A stretch of 64,000 nt of DNA from Xanthostigma xanthostigma (taxonomy: Eukaryota; Arthropoda; Insecta; Raphidioptera; Raphidiidae), in the NCBI GenBank assembly GCA_963575645.1, contig OY754464.1, positions 74,126,948 to 74,190,947 of the forward strand, given 5' to 3'. Position 1 is the stretch's first letter; every line of letters begins with the position of its first letter. Below the pieces are notes generated by a model, which saw only the letters and a list, made by a program, of their open reading frames with translations, searched no databases and was not told the origin of the DNA. A program made the translations under genes and the position numbers. This document shows, piece by piece, positions 21,356 through 32,156 of this stretch.

Positions 21356-22915
21356 CTATATATTGTATAAATCGACAACCCACTAACGGGCGAAGAAGGG
21401 GCATACTTTAAGAAACATGTAGTACGTTAAAGCCGCTTATATCACTATACTAAAAGTTACTGCCTCACTCCGACTTTAAAATAACTAATTAATTATGAAC
21501 TTTTATGTCTCCGGTGAGAGAAGCTTATTATGTTGTATGTTTGACGAAAGGAAAAGTTAAGTACTAAGTTGAAAAGCACATGTTTATAAAAGACCCTTAC
21601 AACACAGTGCCATTGCGCCATTTATCAAACAACGACCCGATATCGGTATGGCGCGCAAGGGTTGTCATGTAGTCCCAGAGCCGACTGTCGGATTTCCTGT
21701 GGATCGAATACACAAAATCAGTGTGAGTTAGTATTGGGGTGTAGAAATAATCAACAGTTTTTTAACTTCCCGCTATAAAAAAAATCAAAGATTTTTTCAA
21801 AAAAATCAGGATGTTATTGTTTTCACATCGATTTTCGAAAAACGAGTTTTCGTCAGATCTCGGCGTTTTGAGGTCCTAGGAAGCTATTTTGACGATTTTG
21901 GCGATGGTGTCCCTAAGGCTGTGTGTGTGTAAACCTTTTATTATTTTTGAACGCGGTTCGCGGCATCCGACGTGACTTTACTGAACTTAGATTTCCTGCG
22001 AATTTGGAATTATTCGGCCCAATAGATTTTGAGAAATACAAGTTTCAAACATTTTTAGAAATTTGATTTTTTAGAATATTTTCTAAACTACTAAACCGAT
22101 TATTTCCAAAATCTAATCAGCTCTTCCCCTGCGTCGTTTGCCGCAAACTGCATCAAAATCGGTTCATTTCTTCACGAGATATCGTGAACAGAAATTTTGT
22201 AAGAAAGTGTTTTTTTTTAATTACTCGTAAAATTCTTATCATATCGATTTTTTTGTAATAAATTACTTTCTTAGGTTAAAAAAACTGTGTCGATTGCCGC
22301 AAACCGCATCAAAATAGGTTCATTTCTTCACGAGATATCGTGAACGAAAAATTCGTAAGAAAGTGTTTTTATTTAGAGTTTGAAGAGTTAAAAAATAAAC
22401 TTCTTACTATATTTTATGTACTTTTGAGCGTTTTGAACTCGAAAATAGCGGAAAGTTTCAGGGATGGCCTACAGAATCAAACTTCTTTTCAATTTTTTTT
22501 TAATCATATCGATAAACATTTTGTGTACATTTTTATTATCTTTTCTACGTTAATCTTCGAAAATATGTACTACCTACTCAAGGCAATAAAAAGTTAGAAA
22601 ACACTGTTTATTTTTATCAAAAAGAATTGGCAACCCTAGTCGCCATCCTCACTATTACTATATTGTCAACTTTTTACAGTAGTAACAAACTTTTTACTTA
22701 CGGTAAAATAATCATCTCTAACTTTGCTATCGAAATACTACCCCACTTGTAAATTTATTGTGTTGGTGTTTTGAGAAAAAATATTATCTATTTTTGTGCA
22801 TCTACTTCAGAACATAATTTTACGAGTAATTTTAGCAGAATTGTAGTTGCACTGAAACTTTTATACGTGGATGTGCTCCGACAGGGTCGGTCTAGAGGTC
22901 ATGAATCAACCAGAG
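21356..22915. other. Unclassified stretch with a 70-bp direct repeat
   Basis: TGCCGCAAAC(T/C)GCATCAAAAT through CACGAGATATCGTGAAC occurs at 22139-22210 and 22293-22368. The block ACGAGATATCGT is itself a short palindrome. The rest has no recognised feature. Confidence 0.5.
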
Positions 22916-23243
22916 TAGGGATGTCGGAAGTGAAAAAAAATATCGATATATCGATGTATCGATTTTTATAAAAATATCAATATCGACGTCGATATATCGA
23001 GGAAAAAATATCGATATATCGGCCAAATAAAAAAATTTTGCGTTTTTAAAATAATAGTGTATTTAGCTTAATATTATCAATAGTATTTTTTACACAAAAT
23101 GTACATTATTTTAATGTACAATAATCTCAATAAAAATGAAGGTATTTTTACCAGTATTTGTTTTTATTAGGCAATATAATAATTACAAAAATATCAAAAA
23201 CTAAAAAGCTATCTTTTAACTAATAGCTTAAGCAACGAATAAT

Positions 23244-24411
23244 TCTAGATGGAAAAGTCGAAAGCAGAACATTTGACTTAGGAACTTTGTTTGGACTAGT
23301 TAGGAGATAAACATACCAAAAGTCCTTACCCCTCCGAGGTACGCCCGAAGGGGGGGAGCACAAAGAAGGTTCCGTTTTTTGGTATTTTGCTTTCATCTCG
23401 GAAACGGTACGTCGTACGAAATTTTGTTGGAATACATAATGAAAGCTGATAAAATTCTCTACAACTTTAGCTTTCACACTTTTTATCTATCTCCAATCTT
23501 TGCCTAGCTATGAGCTCCGAAAAATGGTCGATTTTCAAAAATGTGTTAAATTCTCTGTAGCACATTGTAACAATACGAATTTGTCAAAATCATTTCGTAT
23601 CGCTCATCCACACTATTAAAAACACCCACACACTATTAAAAAATAACATAAGCTGGGAGTACCTCCACGCAGGGCCCTCTTTCCCACTGGGCACTCTGGC
23701 ACGTGCCCAGGGCCCCGCAATCGATAGGGACCCCCTAGTTTAATGGTATACTAAGTACCTAAACTGTTTTAAACAAAAATCATCAGTGAACTATTTTTCA
23801 TATACTTATTTTTTTTGTGTCCTTCATGTTAAAATTGGGAACGTGATCCTTTTAAATATATGCATTTTATATCACATTCCTCGACTTAGAATCTAGAACC
23901 TTGTTTATCTATTTTCTTTGTCTATTCTAACAAAATAGTGCTCTGTTAAGGTCATAGGGGCCCTATAATCCTAATGTGCCCAGGGCCTTCAATAGGTTAA
24001 AGCTTATGTTATTTTTTAATAGTGTGTGGGTGTTTTTAATAATGTGGATGAGCGATACGAAATGATTTTGACAAATTCGTATTGTTACAATGTGCTACAG
24101 AGAATTTAACACATTTTTGAAAATCGACCATTTTTCGGAGCTCATAGCTAGGCAAAGATTGGAGATAGATAAAAAGTGTGAAAGCTAAAGTTTTAGAGAA
24201 TTTTATCAGCTTTCATTATGTATTACAACAAAATTTCGTACGACGTACCGTTTTCGAGATGAAAGCAAAAAACCAAAAAACGGGACCTTCTTTGTGCTCC
24301 CCCCCTTCGGGCGTACCTCAGAGGGGCAAGGACTTTTAGTATGTTTATCTCCTAACTAGTCCAAACAAGGTTCCTAAGTCAAATGTTCTGCTTTCGACTT
24401 TTCCATCTAGA
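23244..24411. mobile_element. Fold-back element with two 411-bp arms
   Basis: Arms 23244-23654 and 24001-24411 have the same length and very high identity (TCTAGATGGAAAAGTCGAAA at the outer end). The 346-bp spacer holds CAGGGCCCTCTTTCCCACTG at one side and GTGCCCAGGGCC at the other, likely an inserted hAT-like relic. Frames in the arms are mirror artefacts with no known protein motif. Confidence 0.85.
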
Positions 24412-24571
24412 TGCCCCTTATGAGCACTCATTGACCAAACTATAATATTGTTAAACTTATTTATTGTATTAGGCAAACCAGTATTACGGTTTTGGATTCT
24501 AGTGACTTTAGTTACATAAATAAATAAATATAGTTTAAAAAAACTAAAAAACACGCTTTATATCAAACTAA

Positions 24572-24765
24572 TAGTACTAACAGACGGTCGAACTTGGTTC
24601 GAAGCGGACAGCGGATCTGGTCCGCTCCGTACCAGATCTGTTCGTCTGTACAGTAGTCTGCGTGTCCGCCCGGTTCGATGGGAACAGATTCGCTCGTCTG
24701 TTGCAAGATCCGCCGTACCATGTCCGTTGTCGGACCGGACCAAGTTCGACCGTGTGTTAGCACTA
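24572..24765. mobile_element. 194-bp TTAA-type MITE, copy 1
   Basis: TIR TAGTACTAACAGACGGTCGA faces its inverse at the right; the right flank is TTAA and the left is CTAA. A second copy of exactly the same length at 56801-56994 has TTAA on both sides. GC-rich interior (GGTCCGCTCCGTACCAGATC), no protein. It sits between two direct copies of AAATATAGTTTAAAAAAA. Confidence 0.8.
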
Positions 24766-24773
24766 TTAAAAGT

Positions 24774-25082
24774 GAAAAATAAATATAGTTTAAAAAAAAC
24801 TAAAAAACTCGCTTAATATCGAACTAAAAAGTAAAAAATATTTTTTTTTTAAATAAGCTTAAAACAATAATGAAAAAAACAAATATTTTGTGAACAAAGC
24901 GTGGGGCGTTAGATGTACGAAAATGTGGAACAAAGCGCCCCACGCTTTTTTCACAATAATAGCTACTTGTATTTTTTATTCTGTATTGTTTTAAGCTTAT
25001 TTTTAAAAAAATGTTTTTTACTTTTTAGTTCGATATTAAGCGTGTTTTTTAGTTTTTTTTTAAACTATATTTATTTTCCACT
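24774..25082. repeat. Long hairpin with GCGTGGGGCG core
   Basis: Arms about 24774-24907 and 24937-25082 are complementary. The inner stem is GCGTGGGGCG/CGCCCCACGC around 30 nt. The outer arm sequence (AATATAGTTTAAAAAAAACT) also occurs directly repeated at 24525-24571, left of the MITE. Confidence 0.75.
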
Positions 25083-25099
25083 TTTTAGTTCGATTTATA

Positions 25100-25320
25100 G
25101 TAAAAAATTTTCCGAAAAAAAAACAATTTTTTTTTCGGCGTGGACGAGATTGACGTCAGCGAAGACCCGTGCCTTAGACCGCACGGCTAACCACTGTAGT
25201 TACAGTGCTGGCATATTATACTACAGCAATAAACCACTTTCTGTAGTCCAAACGAAGGTTACAAACAAACAAACATACATACATACAAACTTACAAGTGA
25301 AGTTAATATAAAGCGTGTAA
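25100..25320. other. Interior of the hAT-like element, unclassified
   Basis: A GC-richer patch (25140-25260) resembles part of a LINE or tRNA-like head (GCACGGCTAACCACTGTAGT) but cannot be assigned. Confidence 0.3.
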
Positions 25321-25618
25321 AAAAATATATCGTTTTTGATACAATTTTCGATATTGGATCAAAATATATCGGCTAAAAATATCGATGTTTTGAATATTAA
25401 AAATATCGATACATCGATACTTTTTCAACATCCCTAGATCAAAGCCCCACGAATTTTTTTTCTATAATAATTATTAAAAAGACACATCGATCTTGATTTT
25501 TGTATAGTCTAATTCTATTTTTTTTCTTTTACAGGTAAGTGATGACTTCAAGTAACCACTCCATTCAACTCATTCACGTAAGATCAATTGATTATTTATT
25601 AACTAAATATATTAAAAC

Positions 25619-25960
25619 TAGAGCTGTAAAAGTAACGAGAAATTGTGTACCCGTATGTATTCGTTACTTAAAGAACTAGTACCCGTTACTTTCGTATCGT
25701 TACGTTACTCGTTACTTTTCATACGACATACAATCGTGTACTAACAGCATCAAACATGTACCATCGCATCGAGGCGCGTCGCATACGTGATACGGTATGA
25801 CTTCGTTCGTATAACGTATAACTGCATCAAACGAGTCGAACTGACATAGATACGACAGATGCGAGTAACGAAATGAATTTGTAAGTAACAATTCGTTATT
25901 TCTAGTCAGACGATGTACCCGTTACTCAGTAACGAATACATACGGTTTGTTACAGCTCTA
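25619..25960. mobile_element. hAT-type MITE 'TAGAGCTGTAA', copy 1, perfect TSD
   Basis: 342 bp with ends TAGAGCTGTAAAAGT and GGTTTGTTACAGCTCTA. The flanks ATTAAAAC (25611-25618 and 25961-25968) are identical octamers. The interior repeats CGTTACT/AGTAACG many times on both strands (for example ACGTTACTCGTTAC). A second copy at 56383-56725 is almost identical, so the family was recently active. Confidence 0.9.
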
Positions 25961-25974
25961 ATTAAAACTAAAGA

Positions 25975-27185
25975 CGAAGTTAGATGTGACCTTATTTTAT
26001 TTTTCTTGCTAGTTAGGCTCAAATCTTGTAATCAAATCTTTTCCGATTTGTTAGAGTTCCATTGCCAAATGGCAGAAAAACGAAACTCATAATTTCATCA
26101 CGTCCGCCTGTCTGTTCGTATGTCACAGCCTTATAACTCCGCCATCTTCCCATCAATTCGGATGCAATTTTACAAGCATATATTGCGTGCGCAATGATAT
26201 TATCACTCGTGTGACTGTTAAAACTCGCTATACCTCGTTTTCAATTTTACCACTCTTAATATGCGCTCAAAGTCGCGACATCTAGCGCCATTAACCAGCG
26301 AACTCACTGCCATTTTTATACATTACGTCAAATGGGATAACTAGTAAAAAGTGAATTAAAATTAAAAGTTTCAAACCAAATGTGAGAAATAGAAAAGTTA
26401 AAGTTTTACAAAAACGGTGATCAAATAGTTTAATAATATTAGCTAACATCACTATTTTTTTATGTATTATTACCTACAATAATTAATAATGCAGCATTTA
26501 CGAATTGTCATTTTTTACCTTTGATTTTATATGAGTACTTACATGTGCTGTAAAAATGCCAGCTTTCGCCGCTAAGCGCGCACGGTCGGTCAGCGTCTCC
26601 CTTCCAAGTAGCTGCACATAGCGAATACGTAATTACGACACTAGATGTACAATCTACTATTTTATATAACAGTGTGCCAATAATCTGCCTGATATAATAA
26701 AGATAACCGAACGACAATGCCGTTAAACACCCATAAAAGTCATTTGAGTGGTGAAATCTCCCACGTAACTCGACGAGGGTACAAATGGGACTACAACAAA
26801 TCGGATTCATTGTTCCGGTATTTTATTGATTGATTTCCGGTGCTGTCAAATAATTATTACCAATTTTATTATACGGACAAATAAACAACGTTTTGTAGTG
26901 GATTTAATATTTTGTAATATTACATTTTTTTTTTTTTTATTCACCAGTTGCACTTATTCAACTACATTTGCTTTATCGTTCAACATGTCAATGAAACTGA
27001 CATTTTTTTAATCAAGCAGTAGAGTGTCAGAGCAAACGTTTGTCTAAAAAAGTGTTGCACTTTTTAAATAAAAAAAAAACTAACAAACAAACAGGTACCT
27101 CTGTCCCTTAAGCATTGTATATTAATATTTAAAATTTAGGTGTTCACAAAAAAACAACAAAATTATTTCATTTTAATTTTTTTTA
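25975..27185. other. Unclassified stretch
   Basis: About 26060-26280 has the look of an old LINE 3' region (GTCCGCCTGTCTGTTCGTATG, CATCTAGCGCCATT). The remainder shows nothing recognisable; A/T runs near 26930 and 27066. Confidence 0.35.
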
Positions 27186-27189
27186 TCAC

Positions 27190-27288
27190 CGAACGTAAGT
27201 AGTTATTTATTGGGTTCATTTGTTCTTCAGGTAACTATTCCTCCAAATAAATAGCGATAATTCAAATCACCAATCATATAATTATGTT
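27190..27288 (+). repeat. Repeat D, copy 1
   Basis: GAACGTAAGTAGTTATTTATT through ATAATTATGTTTA matches 55396-55490 (about 80 percent by eye). At 55.49 kb the repeat joins a truncated Helitron. Identity unknown. Confidence 0.6.
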
Positions 27289-27378
27289 TACTGTAGGTAT
27301 AAATCTAATCTGTCTTACTTCCAGGGTATAAATATTTACTCACCTGATAAAGTAATAATGGCCGTCACAAAAGTAAAC

Positions 27379-27459
27379 TGTAGATATAATACTCCACGTT
27401 TATAGGTTAGGTATTAAACCGTATTATCTAACCTATAAACGTGGAGTATTATATCTACA
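27379..27459. repeat. Perfect 32-bp stem hairpin
   Basis: TGTAGATATAATACTCCACG... (27379-27410) and its exact complement (27428-27459) enclose a 17-nt loop. The size and perfect stem resemble a short MITE; a small-RNA precursor is possible but the sequence cannot decide. Confidence 0.8.
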
Positions 27460-27464
27460 ATTGC

Positions 27465-28080
27465 TCTTGTGAATTTATTTATGTGTTGTTTAACCTTTTG
27501 TGAAGTGTATAGTTGTAAAACATTAAAGTTTTGTGTGCAATTAGGTTAGGATAACACTATTATTTTGTCGTTTACACTAACGCCATCGGTCGGATTTTTG
27601 GGTGAACGTCAAAATATTCAGCAAAAAGAGCAAGGAGTAAAGCGCAGTGTATATTTATTCTTTAACCAACTTTTCTACCTGATATTTTGCTAGGTGAATT
27701 GAAAGTAAATTTTATTCTAACGTATAAAGTTGTTCCAAGATTCGTAACTTCTATCTTTAATAGTGTTCGGCGAATATGGGCATTAAAGACATAAAAAAAG
27801 AATAAAATTAATTTTATGTCAATTCGGGATTTGAACCTGAGAGGTTTGACATATTATCTAATAATTTGTTCACGGATGACGCAAAGCAACGACCACGGCT
27901 ATCGTTCCTTTTTGATGGATGACCTTAAAACAGGTATACAAAATTCAGTTCTAATTCACAAATACGTGTGTACGCCTTTGTGCTCGCTCGGTCATTTTTA
28001 CGCAGTTTACTGGCTGTCCCGAGGCCTGCGTTAAAAAGCATAGCTTCAAAAATGTTTAATTTGGTTTTTGTTAGTTCGTG
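27465..28080. other. Unclassified stretch
   Basis: No gene or repeat recognised; about 27565-27620 is GC-richer. Confidence 0.35.
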
Positions 28081-28084
28081 TTAA

Positions 28085-28271
28085 CAAGGGCGTAGGTGAG
28101 GGGGTAAAGGGGGTAATTACCTACCCCTCCCAGGATTAAATTTGGTTTGGGAATTAATATTTTGCTTGACACCTTCCTTCGTGATTATTCTTGTGTGATA
28201 TTAATAAAACTTTTAAAAAAATTGATTTTTTTGCTTTACCCCCCCACCCAAAAAAAATATCTACGCCCTTG
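28085..28271. mobile_element. hAT-type MITE, 187 bp
   Basis: TIR CAAGGGCGTAGGTG faces ATCTACGCCCTTG. The flanks CGTGTTAA (28077-28084) and CGTGTTAC (28272-28279) match at 7 of 8 positions. Further in, GGGGGTAAAG and GCTTTACCCCC extend the inverted match. Non-coding. Confidence 0.8.
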
Positions 28272-28279
28272 CGTGTTAC

Positions 28280-28890
28280 TGTCAACGACTTTATTCCTCT
28301 GATAAAGCGAAGCAACTTCTTGACAACTGTAGCAAACAATAGCTATATCTGCTGTTATAAAAAATATAGTTCTGTTAATTAATTTATCAATTAAACTACT
28401 AGGTAAAAGCCCCTACTGATGACTTCAGTTGCCGAGCGTCTATAATCTAAAATCTCGTAGGTCTTGGTCTTTCTGAACGGCCTACATGGGATGCAACACG
28501 ACCTTGAAAAAATAAATAAGAAATTTCAAAAAGAGATAGAGATACGGTACGCTATAGTATTTTTCGTTTAACTAAAATAGCACTGTACTACATAACCTCA
28601 ATGCTACCTGCTAGCACAAGCGAAACAGCTAGGATTTTTTTTATATTAAAATACCTCCCGCGGTTTCATAAACTTGCGAAAAAAAGAGAAAAAGGAAAAT
28701 AGAACAGCGTCGGTGTTGTTCCTTATCGAATTCAACTTCGTCGTGTCTTTTGTGTCTTGGAAAAAAAACTATTATACATGGCCATAGGCTGTTTGACTTT
28801 GTTATTCTTCTTCCGGTCAATCTTATTGATAAGCGAGTATATTTTGAGAGGAATTTTACGCCTGTATTACAGTTCAAAAGATACATTTAT
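28280..28890. other. Unclassified stretch
   Basis: Only CCGAGCGTCTATAATCTAAA at 28432 is a repeated motif (see 16761, 34472, 42222 and 63073). Otherwise nothing seen. Confidence 0.35.
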
Positions 28891-28896
28891 CTACTA

Positions 28897-28990
28897 CTAG
28901 CCGTTACCCGTGTCAACGTCAAGTAGTCTATCCTTTGAAATACATGTAGCGTGTATCATTAAAATCTAGATAAGGGTTTTAGAGTTATGG
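28897..28990 (-). mobile_element. Helitron 3' terminal fragment
   Basis: Read on the minus strand, the stretch ends CACGGGTAACGGCTAGTAG, the CTAG-ending terminus of Lep1-type insect Helitrons. The 5' end is not found. Confidence 0.5.
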
Positions 28991-29009
28991 TGGAACAGAG
29001 AGACAGAAA

Positions 29010-29160
29010 AAAGAAAGAGGTGCGTCGCTTTGCGGACACACGACGGAAACTATGCGGGTTCGATTCCCGGCAGATGCGCAACAAATGTTATTTTTATATT
29101 TTTAGATTTGCAAATCACACGATTAATTTTTGTTTAATAATAATATTTTAGTATAAATAA
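29010..29160 (+). mobile_element. SINE 2 (tRNA-like head), copy 1
   Basis: The B-box-like GGGTTCGATTCCCGG (29057) ends a degenerate tRNA-like head. The body TTTTTAGATTTGCAAATCAC then GTTTAATAATAATA matches the copy at 32020-32152. The A box is poor in this copy. Confidence 0.5.
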
Positions 29161-29164
29161 AATT

Positions 29165-29570
29165 TTCGAATAATTGATATACAAATTAGTAAAAAAATTA
29201 TATGATACATAGGTAATAATTAGCGAAAATGACTTCGTTCCAACGCAGGTGTCCCACGACATCTTTCGTCTTTTTTTCAGTTTGTTTTCCTTAACTATCC
29301 AGAAAAGAAAATATCAGGCTACAAAAATAAATTGTGTTTTAATAATGTAGGTACTCCCGAAAAAAATTAAGTATCGAATAAAAGCACACAGAAAGTTCTC
29401 AAATTTGGTTAAATTAAATTCTCAAATAAATATTTTAATTTTTTTCACCGCGTGACAATTTTATAAAAATTGAATAAATTTTTTAATTAATTTTTTTATA
29501 ATAAGATATGTTTAAAATAATTATATTAACTCATAATAATTTTGATCATGTATACTGTTAAAACAATTTA
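29165..29570. other. Unclassified AT-rich stretch
   Basis: No features recognised. Confidence 0.35.
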
Positions 29571-29590
29571 CCACTACTTGACCAGCTTGA

Positions 29591-29690
29591 GGCCCTGAAG
29601 ATGAAAACGAAACGTTGGCCACTAGCGAAACACTGGTAAAGCTTATTTTATGATCCTCAGCCAAAACCTTCCTTCATCTGAAAAAAATTA
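29591..29690 (+). ncRNA. Hammerhead-like core, second fold-back family, single arm
   Basis: Order: stem I GGCC (29591-29594), CTGAAGA (29595-29601), a short TGAAAAC with no real stem II, GAA (29609-29611), palindromic ACGT, T, then GGCC (29617-29620) pairing back. The following arm (CACTGGTAAAGCTTATTTTA...) matches 39380-39430. Only one arm of the element is found here. Stem II has decayed, so cleavage is unlikely. Confidence 0.45.
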
Positions 29691-29779
29691 AATTATAATC
29701 TTATTTTGATATCGTATTTTTTTTTTTAAATAAATGCCGCAATCCGTATTAGCATATGTAGGCATTTTCTAATATGTAT

Positions 29780-29829
29780 TTCGATATTTTAGAATGTGCT
29801 CTAGAGTACAAAAAGGTTGGGAACCTCTG
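29780..29829 (+). mobile_element. hAT right-end fragment
   Basis: ACAAAAAGGTTGGGAACCTCTG is a standard hAT terminus (CAGAGGTTCCCAACC on the other strand). The expected 8-bp flank is GCCTACAC (29830-29837). No matching left end found. Confidence 0.55.
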
Positions 29830-29839
29830 GCCTACACAG

Positions 29840-30440
29840 TGCTTTCAATATTTTCTTTTATCACATCAATATTTGTGGACACCGAACAGTTCAAAACAGT
29901 TATTTATTTATTTATTATAGGTAATTATTAGTAATTACTACTCTATTTTACACAGTAAAATTAACAAATTCGTGTATTCGTAATAAAACTCGAATAAACA
30001 CCCCATAATTAATCGTCATTTAATATAAAACAATAGCTTGTTTTTGTTTTATGTGTATATAATTAATTTATTACAATAATTTGTTAATTATTGACGGACT
30101 TTTTCTAGTTAAGTAATTATTTTTCAATTAACTCTCACGAGTTGATTGACCAGTTAAATTATTATACGTAATTAAATAATTAAAAAAAGAATAAATGCCA
30201 AAAAGCTTAAAACCTGTCACACGCTGCCTTTTAAACCATTATGATGACAATATAATAGAGAAATCATTTTTGTCTGTCTGAGTGCCATGATTTCTACTTA
30301 TTCTACAGAATTCAGCATTTAAGTAGCAGTATGTATATTTTATTCTACTGTACCTAAATGGAGTTAATACGATATTGACCGATTACGGAAAAATTGCGGA
30401 GATTTAATAGTATATTACAGCACAAAGGCCGAAAGCGTGA
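29840..30440. other. Unclassified AT-rich stretch
   Basis: AT-rich, with TTATTTA runs near 29905; no gene or paired repeat. Confidence 0.35.
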
Positions 30441-30444
30441 TTAA

Positions 30445-30885
30445 TTAGATTTATTTAATTTTAATTAGTCGAAAATAAAATTAAAATAAATTTAAATGTA
30501 GCCTTTGAAGAAAGTAATGTAGAATATAAAAAAAAAAACTAAAAATATATTCGCCCAACGTGAGGCTCGAACGATATTAACAGACGCATGCTCTCTACCG
30601 ACTGAGCCAGCCGGGTTTGTGAATGTGCAACGCTAATATTGGTATATTCAGTTACTTATTACATTTCACCTGAATAGAAGCTTATTTTTGAGATACATTT
30701 TGCAACATGTTTCATTGATGCTCCGCTCCTACTGGTTCTAGAGTGATATTATATAGCCTATAGCCTTCCTCAATAAATGGGCTATCCAATAACTTTTTTT
30801 TTTTATTTTGAACCAGTAGTTCCTGAGATTAGCGCGTTTAACCAAACAAACAAACAAACTCTTCAGCTTTATATATTAGTATAGA
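30445..30885 (-). mobile_element. Helitron with internal tRNA-like block, 3' truncated
   Basis: Minus-strand 5' end TCTATACTAATATATAAAGC at 30885, preceded by A, then TTTGTTTGTTTGGTTAAACG and the body shared with 41125-41740. The tRNA-like block (30552-30617) has lost its middle around CCCACGACCCTG. Similarity stops near 30445, before the terminal hairpin. Confidence 0.75.
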
Positions 30886-30889
30886 TAGG

Positions 30890-32010
30890 TATAGATAAAA
30901 TATGCTTTGTGTGCACATCTATAATGTTATGGTCTTCATTCCAATTGTGATTATAATACAAAAGTCATTTTGCACCGGGAATTAGTAATTATAATTATGT
31001 AGATAATTGATGGAAGAATTTGTGGTTATTCAGTATGATTCCATATCGCTGTGTGTCTGCATGAAGGCGAACGGGGTAGGTATGTAGGTCCATGGGGAAG
31101 ACAGGGAAGATGCGTGGGGAGAATGCCTGCACATCACTATTCCTGATTATATCCCTCAGTGCGTGCGAGGGTCCAGGCTTTTACACACACATAAAAGTGT
31201 ACAGGAAAGGGTAAATTTTGCCAACAATTGTTTGAAATATGTTTAACCCTTTCACTCCTGAAAATGCCTATAGTCTTTTCCATCAACATACATAATTATC
31301 ACGTGAATAGTACATGGTTGACTAGGGATGCATGAAGTATCTGATTGGTTTTTCTGCTGACCAATCCGATGTTGATCACGCTAGTTTTCACGGTATTGAT
31401 TGTCTTCTTCCCTAATATTTTGTTATTAAACTAGAAGAAAAACTACTGAACCAATTTAAGTAAAATTTACGTGAGAGCGCCCTGGTGTTATGCCCTATTA
31501 AATAAAAAAGGAACCATCAACTTGAGGTCACAAATGCTGGATATATGAGGCAACATATGTCAACGGCTGAACCGATTAAAAAAAAAATATGTGGGACCTA
31601 TCGGTGATCGTAATTTTTCAAATCGATTAGCCCTTTAAAAAAATTATGACTGAACAAACATAAAAAGTACAATGATTCATTTTGAAAAAAATAAAGGCTA
31701 TGTAAAAAAATAAATAGATAAAAAATATACATTAATTGATGTTTTTTTATGTCGATTAAAAATTAGAATCTGGCTTTATCTGGCACACGTTTTTTTTCCA
31801 ATTTCCATTACCATTCTTCCATTTCCTCCAACAGTGTTTACTTAGTTACAAATGCTTACTAATGGAGTTTCACTTCAGACGCGCGAGCTTTACACGCACC
31901 TAGTTTTTAATGTGAATACTTCTTTAAAAACGGGAGTAAACTCATTTCTTATGACGTAACTGAATTTGCCACAAAACTGTACTTAGTAACCCTGTATGAA
32001 CAGTAGTTCT
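30890..32010. other. Unclassified stretch
   Basis: About 31410-31680 reads like an eroded LINE/Helitron body (AACTACTGAACCAATTT, GAACCGATTAAAAAA). No coding remains and no termini recognised. Confidence 0.35.
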
Positions 32011-32019
32011 CAGCAAGCA

Positions 32020-32152
32020 TCCGTAGCTCAATGGTAGAATCCCGGCCTGACACGCGGCCGGTCCGAAATCGATTACCGCCAGGTGCGCGTACAATTTGTT
32101 TTTTTTTTTTAGAGTTGCAAAACATACGAGTATTTATGTTTAATAATCCTAT
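32020..32152 (+). mobile_element. SINE 2 (tRNA-like head), copy 2
   Basis: GCATCCGTAGCTCAATGGTA starts a tRNA-like head with a good A box (TAGCTCAATGG). CCTGACACGCGG suggests an Asp/Val-like anticodon arm; the B box is mutated (GGTCCGAAATCG). The body TTTTTTAGAGTTGCAAAACA then TGTTTAATAAT matches 29085-29150. The TTAA element at 32157 adjoins it directly. Confidence 0.55.
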
Positions 32153-32156
32153 TTAA

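Larger units (their letters stand above)
22916..25436. mobile_element. hAT-like element with ATCGAT-rich ends, heavily nested
   Basis: TAGGGATGTCGG at the left faces CAACATCCCTA at the right. Both subterminal regions are packed with ATCGAT, including TATCGATA (for example 22940-23020 and 25375-25420). Flanking octamers (AACCAGAG, GATCAAAG) agree at 5 of 8 positions, a possibly decayed duplication. The interior is occupied by a fold-back element (23244-24411), a TTAA MITE (24572-24765) and a hairpin (24774-25082). No transposase remains. Confidence 0.6.

Noticed and set aside
23220-23477. 85-codon frame in the left fold-back arm
   Set aside because: Mirrored in the other arm with changes that break it; no protein motif. 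Treated as part of the fold-back element.
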